A DNA stretch of 64,000 nucleotides from assembly GCA_945949085.1 (NCBI GenBank), contig CAMFDJ010000007.1:1-64000 (forward strand). Direction: 5' to 3'. The notes under the pieces were generated by a model. That model ran no database searches and was not told the origin of the DNA. It saw only the letters and a list, made by a program, of their open reading frames with translations. The stretch is from an uncultured Lachnospiraceae bacterium (GTDB lineage Bacteria; Bacillota; Clostridia; Lachnospirales; Lachnospiraceae). The position numbers were made by a program, and so were the translations under genes. Of this stretch, positions 7,913 through 17,009 are shown in pieces (positions within the stretch are counted from its first letter, which is position 1; the number at the start of each line of letters is the position of its first letter).

Positions 7913-9406
7913 CTACTCTTCTTTCTGCGTCGCTTCCGCTTCCTCTTCCGCCGTCTCCTCCATCACCACAACAGGCATATCCTCCTGCAGTTCACTTGTG
8001 ATATTGGTGATGACCTGGTCTCCCACAGAAAGTCCGGACAGAATCTGGATGTGCTCGTCATCGGAAACTCCGGTCTCCACACTCTGCTTTTTGACCTTGC
8101 CGTCCACTACCGTATAGCAGAACACACCTTCACTGGCATAATTCACACTATTGAGAGGTACCAGTATCGCATCGTTTACCTGCGCGGTTTCAATGGCAAC
8201 CTTCGCCTCAACTCCCAGTACGATCGCCTCATCCGGATTGTCAATATGCACATCCGCCATAATCATAATAGCGCCTGACGCACTGGTCTGTGCAATCTTG
8301 CTGACATAACTTACGGTTCCTTCATATTCTTTACCGCTGATTGTCAGCTTTGCTTTCTGTCCTACAGCAATTTTCTCCAGGTCGTATTTGGAAACGGAGA
8401 GTGTCACCTTCAATTTTTCGGAATTTTCAATTGTAAATAACGCTGCACCCGGGGCTGTCTGCTGCCCCTCCACAACAGAAACATTCGAAACGATTCCGTC
8501 AAATTCAGATACAATGCCTTTCTTTGCCTCATCGAGTGTCTCCTGCGCAAGCTTTTGGGAGAATGCAGATGCCTCTTTGCTTGTCAGCTGCTGCGCCTTC
8601 TGCAGTTCTGCGGATGGGTCCGTCTCCTTCTCAGCCTCATAGCGTTCCTTCAGCGCCTTGTATTCTGCCAGATCGCCACTACAGATCTCAAGTGCATTCT
8701 GGATTTCCTTCACATTGTATGCCTGAAGCTCCTTCTCCACCTGCTTTAGCGCTTTCTGCTTTTCCTTCACCTTCTGGTTCAGTTTCTCGCTCTCCGGTTT
8801 CTTTGCGAGTTTTTCGGACAAATCTTTGAGCTCAGCCTGCAGGCTCATCTGCTGTTCGGAAAGTTCCGATACCTTTGCCAGCTGCGCATTTGCCTGATTG
8901 ACGCAATCGGTATAATGCTGTACATATTTGACGGCATCTTCATAATTGACTGCCGCCTGCGCTGCCTTCTTTTGTGAATTGTTGATTGTCGCGAGTGTCG
9001 CATCCGCACCAATCTCGCTGATCTTTGCTTCATATTCAACCTTTTTGATCTCATTCTCCATCTCTGTTGTGTCATAGGTCAGAAGCATCTGCCCTTTCTC
9101 TACCGTCTCTCCTAAAGCTGCCGTCACAGTATCAACAGTCGCACCGGTTGATGCGAAATAAGTCTTACTCTCCTCGGACGCAACAGTACCGCTCGTCTCA
9201 ATCTTTTGGGTAATATCTCCCTTAAGTACCTGCGCCGTCTGCACCATAGCCACATTGGCATCGCCCGATCCTGCAGCAGTCTTAATGATGATAACCAGCA
9301 CGATAGCAACAATAGCCACAATCCAGATGATTTTCTTTTTACCGCCCTTTTTCTTTGTCTTTGGTTTCATTTCCTGACTGTCTTTCTTCTTCTTAAACAT
9401 TTTCAT
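7913..9406 (-). CDS. HlyD/MacA-type efflux adaptor subunit
   Basis: This membrane-anchored adaptor of the MacAB-like system has 497 residues. It has a Lys-rich cytoplasmic tip (about 1-25), one membrane helix (about 27-45), a first lipoyl half (about 75-115), and a long alpha-hairpin or coiled coil (about 120-290). The second lipoyl half, beta-barrel and membrane-proximal domains end at about 470, followed by a Glu-rich tail. GAGGG lies only 3 bases before the first ATG, so initiation may be at the ATG two codons on (9400). Its start overlaps the ATPase stop by 14 bases. In a monoderm host it would span the cell wall. Confidence 0.9.
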   Translation of the reverse strand: MKMFKKKKDSQEMKPKTKKKGGKKKIIWIVAIVAIVLVIIIKTAAGSGDANVAMVQTAQVLKGDITQKIETSGTVASEESKTYFASTGATVDTVTAALGETVEKGQMLLTYDTTEMENEIKKVEYEAKISEIGADATLATINNSQKKAAQAAVNYEDAVKYVQHYTDCVNQANAQLAKVSELSEQQMSLQAELKDLSEKLAKKPESEKLNQKVKEKQKALKQVEKELQAYNVKEIQNALEICSGDLAEYKALKERYEAEKETDPSAELQKAQQLTSKEASAFSQKLAQETLDEAKKGIVSEFDGIVSNVSVVEGQQTAPGAALFTIENSEKLKVTLSVSKYDLEKIAVGQKAKLTISGKEYEGTVSYVSKIAQTSASGAIMIMADVHIDNPDEAIVLGVEAKVAIETAQVNDAILVPLNSVNYASEGVFCYTVVDGKVKKQSVETGVSDDEHIQILSGLSVGDQVITNITSELQEDMPVVVMEETAEEEAEATQKEE

Positions 9407-10079
9407 AATCCCTCTCTATCTTTCCATCTTTGATACGAATCACACGCTTTGCCTGATCTGCAATTTCATTGTCATGCGTGATCAGAATGACAGTTCTGCC
9501 ATCCGCATGCAATTCTTTTAGAATCTGCAGGATTTCCTTGCTGGACACGGAATCCAGATTACCCGTTGGTTCATCTGCCAGAATCACCGGCGGTGCCTGT
9601 GCGATTGCGCGGGCAATTGCCACGCGCTGCTGCTGTCCGCCTGACATCTCGGCAGGTCTGTGCTCCATGCGGTGCGAAAGCCCCACCTTCCCAAGTGCAG
9701 TCTCAGAAAGTTCATGCCTCTCCTTCTGCCCAACACCTCTGTATATCAGTGGCAGTTCTACATTCTCTCTCGCTGTCAGATTGGCAATCAGGTTAAACCC
9801 CTGAAAGATGAACCCGATTTCCTTATTTCTGATATCGGACAATTCATCATCTGATAAATGCGAGACATCTTCTCCGTTCAATATGTATGTTCCCTCTGTC
9901 GGCACATCCAGACATCCTATCATATTCATCAGGGTTGATTTCCCCGAACCGGACTGACCGATGATTGCCACAAACTCACCCTTATCAATCGTCAGGCTGA
10001 TATGATCCAATGCCCGGACCTCATTTTCACCGGGATTATATATCTTGCTCATATCCCGGATTTCTACCAAAGCACCCAT
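9393..10079 (-). CDS. ABC transporter ATP-binding protein, LolD/MacB class
   Basis: This ATPase of the MacAB-like exporter has 228 residues from the ATG at 10079, which has AAAGGA upstream. Walker [10 protein letters not shown] is at 41-49, the signature is MSGGQQQR (145-152), Walker B ends in DEPT (169-172), and the switch histidine lies in LITHD. The motif order and the short length fit the LolD/MacB subfamily that pairs with FtsX-like permeases. It heads the operon. The inverted repeat at 10158-10187 overlaps its promoter and suggests repressor control. Confidence 0.92.
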   Translation of the reverse strand: MGALVEIRDMSKIYNPGENEVRALDHISLTIDKGEFVAIIGQSGSGKSTLMNMIGCLDVPTEGTYILNGEDVSHLSDDELSDIRNKEIGFIFQGFNLIANLTARENVELPLIYRGVGQKERHELSETALGKVGLSHRMEHRPAEMSGGQQQRVAIARAIAQAPPVILADEPTGNLDSVSSKEILQILKELHADGRTVILITHDNEIADQAKRVIRIKDGKIERDYENV

Positions 10080-10157
10080 ATTCCGTCCTTTCCTCTTTTC
10101 ACAACAGCGACAAAACACGCTTTACATTTCCCTCGCCACCATAACAAAAAGCCTTGC

Positions 10158-10187
10158 TTGTATTACCTGCTTAATACAGTAATACAA
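10158..10187 (-). promoter_or_regulatory. Inverted repeat, candidate operator of the ABC export operon
   Basis: A perfect 9-bp inverted repeat, TTGTATTAC (10158-10166) and GTAATACAA (10179-10187), is separated by 12 bp. It lies about 80 bp upstream of the ATPase start. A TTGACA -35 (10199-10204) sits 17 bp upstream of a weak -10 TACTGT (10176-10181), so the repeat covers the -10. TGTATTA-type half sites recall operators of GntR/YtrA regulators of ABC exporters, but no such regulator is in the window. Confidence 0.5.
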
Positions 10188-10252
10188 CAAAGCTCTTTTG
10201 TCAAGTCATATATTGCTAAGTTTTTTTGAAGAAATTCTTAAGAAATCATCTG

Positions 10253-12619
10253 TCACTTTCCAATTTTCATCGTCAGACCGATACGCTTTTTCGGAATATC
10301 GACAGAAAGTACCTGCACATCCACAATATCTCCCACACTTACCGCCTCCAGCGGGTGTTTGATATAGCGGTCTGTCATCTGCGAAATGTGCACCAGTCCG
10401 TCCTGATGGACACCGATGTCCACAAAGGCACCAAAGTCAATGACATTGCGGACGGTCCCCTTCAGTATCATACCGGGTTTTAAGTCCTCCAGATCCATGA
10501 CATCGCTTCGCAGGATTGGTTTTGGCATGTCATCACGTGGATCTCTTGCCGGCTTTTCCAACTCCTTTAATATATCGATCAGCGTCAGTTCACCAATACC
10601 CAGCTCTGCTGCCATCTTCTTTTTGTCTCTGATACGTCTTTCCAGACTGGAAATACCCTGCGATGTCACACCGCCTTTTTCCATTTCCTTCTTTCCGGTG
10701 TTTCCCTCGTCTGTCTGTGCCAGAGAAACACCGCCCATCGCCTCGGCCAGTGCACGTCCCATTGCAGTGTTTGTATTGCGTATCACAACCTTCCTCTCTC
10801 TCTTATCCGTTTTTTTCACAGGCTGTGCGTTTTGGGCTTTCATTTCCTTTTCCCGACGCTGCGCGGCTTCCTTCTGTGCCAGTCTCACATCATCCATCGT
10901 AAGGCCCGTCTTTTCCAAAAGTCCACCGACAGCCTCATAGGATTCCGGATGTACACTCGTTGCATCAAGCGGATTCTCTCCGTCTGTGATCCGCAAAAAT
11001 CCGGCACACTGCTCAAACGCTTTTGGCCCGAGTTTTGCCACCTTCAAAAGTTGTTTTCTGTTTGTGAATCTGCCGTTTGTTTCTCTGTAATCCACGATAT
11101 TTTTGGCAATTACTTTGGAAATACCTGAAATGTATTCCAGGAGAGATGCCGATGCCGTATTCAGATCCACACCGACTCTGTTTACGCAATCCTCCACCAC
11201 ACCATGCAAAGCTTCGGAGAGTTTTTTCTGATTCATATCATGCTGATACTGCCCCACGCCGATTGACTGCGGATCAATCTTTACCAGCTCTGCAAGCGGA
11301 TCCTGCAGACGACGCGCAATGGAAGCTGCACTTCTCTGACCGACATCAAAATTAGGGAATTCCTCTGTTGCCAGTTTGGAAGCAGAATATACGGAAGCGC
11401 CTGCTTCATTCACAATCACATACTCTACCTTTGTATCTAATTCCTTCAAAAGTTCTACAATCACCTGTTCAGATTCCCTGGATGCCGTTCCGTTTCCTAC
11501 TGAAATCAGGGAAATATTGTATTTTTTGATCAGCCTCTTCAGTATGGCCTTGGACTCTTCCACCTTTTTCTGTGGTTCTGTCGGATAAATGACTACGGTA
11601 TCAAGCACCTTTCCCGTCTCATCCACGACAGCCAGCTTACAGCCGGTACGGAAAGCCGGATCCCAACCCAGCACCACACGACCTGCAATGGGCGGCTGCA
11701 AAAGAAGCTGCTCCAGATTTTTTCCAAATACAGTGATGGCACCATCCTCTGCTTTTTCTGTCAGATCGTTTCGGATCTCTCTCTCAATTGCCGGTGCGAT
11801 CAGTCTGGCATAGCTGTCCGCAATTGTCTCCTGCAGAACCGGCGTAGCAAATGCATTGTCCCCGGTAATGATTTTCTTTTCCAGATAGCCGAGAATACGT
11901 TCCACAGGTGCCTCAATCTTCACAGTCAGCATCTTCTCTTTTTCTCCCCGGTTCAATGCAAGCGTTCTGTGTCCCACCACCTTTTTCAGTGGCTCTTCGT
12001 ATTCATAATACATCTCATAAACACTCTGTTGCTTCGGATCCTTTGCACTACTGGTTATCTTTCCTTCCGCAAAGGTGAACTCTCTGATATAAATACGATA
12101 ATCAGCCTCATCACTGATCTGCTCGGCGATGATATCTTTAGCGCCTTCCAATGCTTCCCCGGCAGTAGCGACTCCTTTTTCCTCATCAATGTAGGGTTCT
12201 GCTTCTTCGAGGGCAGGTTTTTCCATGGATTGCGCCAAAATCAGATCTGCAAGAGGCTGCAAGCCTTTTTCTTTTGCAACGGATGCCCTTGTTTTCCTTT
12301 TCTGTTTGTAGGGGCGATACAGATCCTCCACAACTACCAGCGTCTCTGCCGCTAAAATACGTTCCTTCAGCTCGTCAGTCAGTTTTCCCTGCTCCTCAAT
12401 AGAGGCAAGCACACTTTCTTTTCTTTCTTCCAATCCTCGCAGATAATTCAGTCTCTCAAAAAGATTTCGAAGCACCTCATCATTGAGCGCCCCCGTTACT
12501 TCCTTGCGGTATCTGGCAATAAAAGGAATGGTATTGCCTTCATCAATCAGCTTTACCGTCGCCTCTACCTGCTCCTTTCTGATACCTAATTCTTCTGCCA
12601 GTTTATGATTGATGTCCAT
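10253..12619 (-). CDS. tex: Tex-family RNA-binding transcription accessory protein
   Basis: Tex is a cytoplasmic nucleic-acid-binding protein related to Spt6. The 788-residue protein starts at 12619 with AGGAG upstream, giving the family N-terminus MDINHKLAEELG. Domains in order are the N-terminal helical region (about 1-300), a YqgF-like RNase H fold around GWDPAFRTGCKLAVVDETG (about 325-450), helix-hairpin-helix motifs (about 480-560), a Lys/Glu-rich insertion, and a C-terminal S1 domain (about 715-788, GMILKGTVRNVIDFGAFVDIG). It is monocistronic by spacing. Confidence 0.93.
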   Translation of the reverse strand: MDINHKLAEELGIRKEQVEATVKLIDEGNTIPFIARYRKEVTGALNDEVLRNLFERLNYLRGLEERKESVLASIEEQGKLTDELKERILAAETLVVVEDLYRPYKQKRKTRASVAKEKGLQPLADLILAQSMEKPALEEAEPYIDEEKGVATAGEALEGAKDIIAEQISDEADYRIYIREFTFAEGKITSSAKDPKQQSVYEMYYEYEEPLKKVVGHRTLALNRGEKEKMLTVKIEAPVERILGYLEKKIITGDNAFATPVLQETIADSYARLIAPAIEREIRNDLTEKAEDGAITVFGKNLEQLLLQPPIAGRVVLGWDPAFRTGCKLAVVDETGKVLDTVVIYPTEPQKKVEESKAILKRLIKKYNISLISVGNGTASRESEQVIVELLKELDTKVEYVIVNEAGASVYSASKLATEEFPNFDVGQRSAASIARRLQDPLAELVKIDPQSIGVGQYQHDMNQKKLSEALHGVVEDCVNRVGVDLNTASASLLEYISGISKVIAKNIVDYRETNGRFTNRKQLLKVAKLGPKAFEQCAGFLRITDGENPLDATSVHPESYEAVGGLLEKTGLTMDDVRLAQKEAAQRREKEMKAQNAQPVKKTDKRERKVVIRNTNTAMGRALAEAMGGVSLAQTDEGNTGKKEMEKGGVTSQGISSLERRIRDKKKMAAELGIGELTLIDILKELEKPARDPRDDMPKPILRSDVMDLEDLKPGMILKGTVRNVIDFGAFVDIGVHQDGLVHISQMTDRYIKHPLEAVSVGDIVDVQVLSVDIPKKRIGLTMKIGK

Positions 12620-12753
12620 AGATCCTTTTCTCCTGTTTTGTTTTATTTGTATTTGTAGCTGTTTGCGAAACTCACAATATCCCAGATGCAAATTGTACTA
12701 TCTGCTGCCCAAAAAATTTTCGCAATTACTAACGCGCCCATGCAATTATCATG

Positions 12754-15090
12754 CTATTGATTCATAGTTGCTGCAAGCAGGCAGACAAGCGGCGAGTTCC
12801 AATACACCGTAACCTCGTTGCAGGAATAGCTCTGCTCATTATCTGCATAACATTTTGCAATCGGCGCATCAGATAAAGTTGCCTTTGCATAAGGATCTTC
12901 CAGATTGCTGTTAGGTCCACCGACCAGCATACCCTTCATCGTCTTTCCAAGCACCTGTGAAGGTCTGTGATGTGTATGCTCCGGAGCAAGACTGCCATAC
13001 CCGGTTACAAAACAATAGCCGTTTGCATTGTTTCCGAGAAGATATGCAAGCTGTCTCTGCGATGCATTTTGATACGCAGTGGTGCTGCTGTCACTTCCAA
13101 GCACCTTCTGTGCCATGACAAACAGCATACCGTTATTGGCAATTGTCATATTAGATCCCCAAGGATATACTCTTGCAATCGTAGATCCATAAGCATCACT
13201 TTGCATTTTATTGACAAGAATGTCTGCATTTTTTCTGATATAATCTTTTAACACGTTTTCCTGCGCCGGCTTGACGGAATCAGACGTCAGATATGCATAC
13301 ATACCATACAAACCTACATCTGCCCATCCGAGTCCTCTCGAAAATTCTTCCGGCTTGCGCTCTGCGATTTTGTCTTCATAAGTACTGTCACCTGTTGTTT
13401 TATAAAGCTCTGCAAGAGCCCAGAAATATTCATCCTCCCAATTGCTATCCGGATATTCCCCTGTTACGATTTCTCTGGGATTTTTAAATCCACCCTTATC
13501 CATATGTGCTTCTATGTAAGAAAGTGCCTTCTTGGAAGCATCCAGACATTTCTGTGCAAAATCGGCATCGACATCTTTGTACGCGCGACTTGCCATTGCC
13601 ATAACAGCAGCATAATCTCCCGTCGCCGCATTGGAAACCGGAGAAATAATCAGTTCCTCTGTTTCATCCTGCGCAAGGACTGTTCCCGGGAAGTTCGCAC
13701 AGGTTACTTTGTGGTATACACCGCCACTGTTCTCCTGCATCTTCATCATCCATTCCAGTTCAAAGCGAACCTCATCCAGAACATCTGATACGCCGTTTCC
13801 GCTCTCGGGAATGTCCATATCATCCGTAAAGACTGACGGATTGATTTCATATGCGAGCAAAAGATCGGCTGCCGTCTTTGCTCCGGTAACCACATATCTG
13901 CCATAATCTCCCGCATCATGCCATCCGCCGCTTACATCAATCTTCTGATCGGTACCATATACAACTGCCTTACTGTCATGACAAACAGGATGTGCAAAGT
14001 CTCCTGCAAGATCTTCCGAAAGCTCCACGCCGCATCTTTGCAGATACATCATGCGGAAGGTGTCCTCTAATAATCCATCATAAACATCTTCTGCAATCGC
14101 AAACGGGAAGGATTCTCCACATCCCTCGCTCTCTATTTTATAGTTTCCGGAAGCTGTCACAGAAGTAAAATCACCCACAGCCGTCGTCTCGTCAGATGCC
14201 TCATTCGTTCCTTTCTGTGCAATCTGCCCTGTAAAGACACTCTCATTCGTCTCTACATCGATAACGTTAAATGAATCCCCAATTTGATCTCCACGGAAGG
14301 TCGCGAGCTTCATCTCTCCCGGCAAATATCCTACCTGACTCACCAGAATGTCCGGTGTTTCAGGTCCGCCATCTGCCACCGTCTTACCGGATGCGTCAAC
14401 TACGTGAAAATCAACATTATCGATTTTTACAACATGTTCACCAAGATCCCCATCTCCTTCATAGTTTCCAAGATTAAAGCATAATCTCGGTGCCGGATCG
14501 CTTGGTTCTTCCATTTTCAATTCGTATTCATAATGCTGCATTTCTTCGGTCGCAGCAATTTCTTCCGTAAAATAGGCATGATAATCACCACCATTTATCT
14601 GGATACGCCATACAACCGTACGAGGCTTATCTACCGCCAGATCAAAAGAAAACTGATAAACAACACCTGTATCGCATTTGAAACCGTCATAATATGCCTG
14701 CACACTGTAATCGAGATTACCGACATCTCCAATGCGAACCTCGAGCTGCCCCTCATGGTTGACTGCCAGCACACCGGTTCCGCCGTTCAGATAAGTGGAC
14801 CAGTTACCAACTCCCTCTGAAAAATCTCCGTTCTTTATCATATTGTCATAGGAAATCTCTTCCGCCTCTTCCGGCTGATCAGACTCCTCAGTCTCCTCAG
14901 TCTCCTCAGACTCCTCCGGATCCGCGGCTTCTTCTGTCTGAACAGGCTCTTCTTCCTGCGCATCTTCCGTTCTTTCTGCCGCAACAGTCTCTTCCGTCTC
15001 CTCCGAAGGTGTTTCATTTGCGCCGCACGCAGCCAAAGCAAGTGAAAGCATTGCTGCCGTGACGATCATTTCAACTTTCTTTCTGCTCAT
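12754..15090 (-). CDS. Lipoprotein GH9 endoglucanase with CBM4-like module
   Basis: This is a secreted, surface-anchored cellulase of 778 residues, starting at 15090 behind GGGAGGA. A lipoprotein signal with lipobox LAAC (Cys22) is followed by a strongly acidic Glu/Asp-rich linker (about 25-80). A CBM4/9-like sandwich begins at NGDFSEGVGNW (about 87-225), and then an Ig-like CelD_N domain begins at ILVSQVGYLPGEMKLATF. The GH9 catalytic domain runs from about 340 to the end. Catalytic features are WHDAGDYGRYV, HTHHRPS and the acid in CNEVTVYWNSPLV. The CBM4-Ig-GH9 order matches CbhA/CelK-like cellulases, but here no dockerin is present. It has its own promoter. Confidence 0.92.
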   Translation of the reverse strand: MSRKKVEMIVTAAMLSLALAACGANETPSEETEETVAAERTEDAQEEEPVQTEEAADPEESEETEETEESDQPEEAEEISYDNMIKNGDFSEGVGNWSTYLNGGTGVLAVNHEGQLEVRIGDVGNLDYSVQAYYDGFKCDTGVVYQFSFDLAVDKPRTVVWRIQINGGDYHAYFTEEIAATEEMQHYEYELKMEEPSDPAPRLCFNLGNYEGDGDLGEHVVKIDNVDFHVVDASGKTVADGGPETPDILVSQVGYLPGEMKLATFRGDQIGDSFNVIDVETNESVFTGQIAQKGTNEASDETTAVGDFTSVTASGNYKIESEGCGESFPFAIAEDVYDGLLEDTFRMMYLQRCGVELSEDLAGDFAHPVCHDSKAVVYGTDQKIDVSGGWHDAGDYGRYVVTGAKTAADLLLAYEINPSVFTDDMDIPESGNGVSDVLDEVRFELEWMMKMQENSGGVYHKVTCANFPGTVLAQDETEELIISPVSNAATGDYAAVMAMASRAYKDVDADFAQKCLDASKKALSYIEAHMDKGGFKNPREIVTGEYPDSNWEDEYFWALAELYKTTGDSTYEDKIAERKPEEFSRGLGWADVGLYGMYAYLTSDSVKPAQENVLKDYIRKNADILVNKMQSDAYGSTIARVYPWGSNMTIANNGMLFVMAQKVLGSDSSTTAYQNASQRQLAYLLGNNANGYCFVTGYGSLAPEHTHHRPSQVLGKTMKGMLVGGPNSNLEDPYAKATLSDAPIAKCYADNEQSYSCNEVTVYWNSPLVCLLAATMNQ

Positions 15091-15127
15091 TTTTTCCTCC
15101 CGATGGTTGTCACGATTTTGTTCTTTC

Positions 15128-15156
15128 AGTATACTAAAAAAAGGGACTTTCTTCAA
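15128..15156 (-). promoter_or_regulatory. Promoter of the lipoprotein GH9 gene
   Basis: On the minus strand -35 TTGAAG (15151-15156), a 17-bp spacer and -10 TATACT (15128-15133) lie 38 bp before the GH9 start. A plus-strand -10 TATGAT (15171-15176, preceded by TGC) for the divergent gene has its poor -35 in the same place, so the two promoters share sequence. Confidence 0.55.
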
Positions 15157-15201
15157 TGCTAAAATCATGCTATGATAAGCATATAGAAAAGAGGTTCATC
15201 T

Positions 15202-15660
15202 ATGGACAATTATACAGATTTACAAAATCAGCAGACTCCCGCAGAACAATATCCGCACTACGGATACAAACCTGTGCGCAGCAATGCATTCATGATTCTG
15301 TCCTTATGTATGGGAATATTATGTATTACCTCCTGCTCCGTTATCTTTATTTCCATGATTGCAGGCGGTCTTGGCATCTTGTTTGCCATTCTTTCAAAAG
15401 GCAATGATCAAAATATGCAGATTCTGCCCAAAATAGGAATTGCCACCTCTGTTTTCGGGCTGGTAAGTTCCATTGCAGTCACCGCCTCTGTATGCTATCT
15501 GTTATTATTTGACAATACCTACAGAAAACAGGTGAACGAAGCATGTGAGCAGGTTTACGGCATATCTTTTGACGAGATGCTGGATGAAATGTATCCGGAA
15601 CTTTCAACAATGATAGACGATATTGCACCAAATTCCGGTAGCAGTAATATCACGCAGTAA
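15202..15660 (+). CDS. DUF4190-like two-TM membrane protein
   Basis: This 152-residue protein is preceded by AAGAGG. It has a polar Gln/Tyr-rich N-terminus (1-27), two membrane helices (about 30-58 and 73-100) joined by a short Gly/Lys turn, and an acidic C-terminus with ISFDEMLDEMYPEL. The two-helix core with FMILSLCMGILCI and GGLGILFAI is like DUF4190 proteins. No function is known. It is divergent from the GH9 gene and heads a short plus-strand run. Confidence 0.75.
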   Translation: MDNYTDLQNQQTPAEQYPHYGYKPVRSNAFMILSLCMGILCITSCSVIFISMIAGGLGILFAILSKGNDQNMQILPKIGIATSVFGLVSSIAVTASVCYLLLFDNTYRKQVNEACEQVYGISFDEMLDEMYPELSTMIDDIAPNSGSSNITQ

Positions 15661-15748
15661 AAACAGACAAGACATTTTTATCAGCACCTCATCCCTCTAT
15701 GATCGGGATTGGGTGCAGACATATCTGAAACAGAAAGGATGTGAAAAT

Positions 15749-16246
15749 ATGGCAGCTTTGATTGGTGCATATGGTGCATACACGGCTTCTCCTTATCAAT
15801 TGCAGACAGGCAATTCCTATTCCGCAGGCAGTGGTGCAATCAAAAACCCGGGCGAGTCACAGGTAAAGGAAGCCGGCCGCAAATCTTCTCCGGCTCAGTG
15901 CGAGACCTGCCGTGAACGTAAATATCAGGATGGTTCCGATGAGATGGTATCCTTTAAATCTGCCACACATCTTTCTCCCACACAGGCCGGAAGCGCAGTG
16001 CGTGCCCATGAGCAGGAGCATGTTTCCAATGCATATAAAAAAGCCGCCAAAGGAAATGGTGAGGTTCTGCAGGCCAGCGTACAGATCAAGACAGCGATCT
16101 GCCCGGAATGTGGCCGCAGCTACGTGGCAGGGGGAGAAACCACGACGCAGATCAAATACGCAAACGAAGAAAATCCCTATCAGAAACAGCTCAAACAACA
16201 GGATGCAGCCAAATACACCGGCATGCATCTGGATCTGGCTGTCTAA
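15749..16246 (+). CDS. Small HExxH putative metalloprotease with two CxxC pairs
   Basis: The start at 15749 is supported by AAAGGATG eight bases upstream. The 165-residue soluble protein has no signal peptide. Its core contains CETC, then RAHEQEHVSNAY with a zincin-type HEQEH (HExxH), then CPEC about 35 residues later. It ends in a polar tail. The HExxH context recalls the SprA-related family, whose bacterial members are uncharacterised. The two CxxC pairs probably bind a structural zinc. Peptidase activity is an inference from the motif alone. It lies between two small membrane-protein genes on the same strand. Confidence 0.8.
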   Translation: MAALIGAYGAYTASPYQLQTGNSYSAGSGAIKNPGESQVKEAGRKSSPAQCETCRERKYQDGSDEMVSFKSATHLSPTQAGSAVRAHEQEHVSNAYKKAAKGNGEVLQASVQIKTAICPECGRSYVAGGETTTQIKYANEENPYQKQLKQQDAAKYTGMHLDLAV

Positions 16247-16254
16247 GGAGCGAT

Positions 16255-16980
16255 ATGCAGACAATGAAATCATCAAAAATCCTCAAAGCCGATGCACGTG
16301 AGCAGCTGCTCGGCAAATACAAAACCGTGATCATGGCATTTTTGCTGATGCAGATCCTGCTTTCCGGGTGTCTGTCCATTGCACAGTCACAGCTGAATCT
16401 GCAGAGTTTTGGATCAGCTGTTGTATATTATGCAGTTTATCTGATCCTTGTCCTGTTTGGTGCGATTTTTACCGCAGGACAGAATTATCTGTATCTCAAC
16501 ATTGCTCGCGGCCAGGAATACGGCATCCGCAATATCTGGTATCCCTTCCGCAGTCTGGCAGACAAATGCCTGTTGTTGCAGTTATTTATTTTTGTCATGT
16601 TGTTCGTATGCAGTCTCCCACTGCTGATTTCAGCAACAATACTGATTTCTACCGGCAATTCCTATTTTGTCATTCCGGTTGTACTCGCTCTTATTTTTTT
16701 CCTGCTGGCATGTGTTCTGATCCAGCTCGATTATTCTCAGGTTTTTTATCTGGTATTAGATCAACCGGCGCTGTCCGTGCGGGAATTACTGAGACAAAGC
16801 AAAACCCTTATGAAAGGTCATAAGGGTGGTTACTTTTATCTCCTTGTCAGCTTTATCGGTATTTTTCTGCTGACTGTTCTTACCTTTGGTGTCGGAACCT
16901 TATGGGCATACCCCTATTTCATGTCCGCCAAGGCAAATTACTATCTGAATCTGACTTCTCAGACGGAGTCCGCGCATTGA
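16255..16980 (+). CDS. DUF975 family integral membrane protein
   Basis: This 241-residue protein starts at 16255 with AGGAG four bases before the ATG; a second ATG lies at 16264. About five to six membrane helices are visible (from TVIMAFLLMQILLSGCL to LLVSFIGIFLLTVLTFGVG). The N-terminus KADAREQLLGKYK and the cytoplasmic loop with SVRELLRQSKTLMKGHK before the last helices are characteristic of DUF975. No function is known. It follows the HExxH gene by 8 bp, so the two are probably co-translated, and it ends in a terminator overlapping its stop codon. Confidence 0.88.
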   Translation: MQTMKSSKILKADAREQLLGKYKTVIMAFLLMQILLSGCLSIAQSQLNLQSFGSAVVYYAVYLILVLFGAIFTAGQNYLYLNIARGQEYGIRNIWYPFRSLADKCLLLQLFIFVMLFVCSLPLLISATILISTGNSYFVIPVVLALIFFLLACVLIQLDYSQVFYLVLDQPALSVRELLRQSKTLMKGHKGGYFYLLVSFIGIFLLTVLTFGVGTLWAYPYFMSAKANYYLNLTSQTESAH

Positions 16981-17002
16981 CAAGTGCGTGTGCTCCGTTT
17001 TT
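16963..17002 (+). terminator. Intrinsic terminator overlapping the DUF975 stop codon
   Basis: The stem pairs ACGGAG (16963-16968) with CTCCGT and GCGCA with TGCG (imperfect in the middle), and is followed by TTTTT (16998-17002). The TGA stop lies inside the hairpin, a compact 3' end that separates this unit from the convergent DUF2225 gene. Confidence 0.7.
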
Positions 17003-17009
17003 GATGAGA

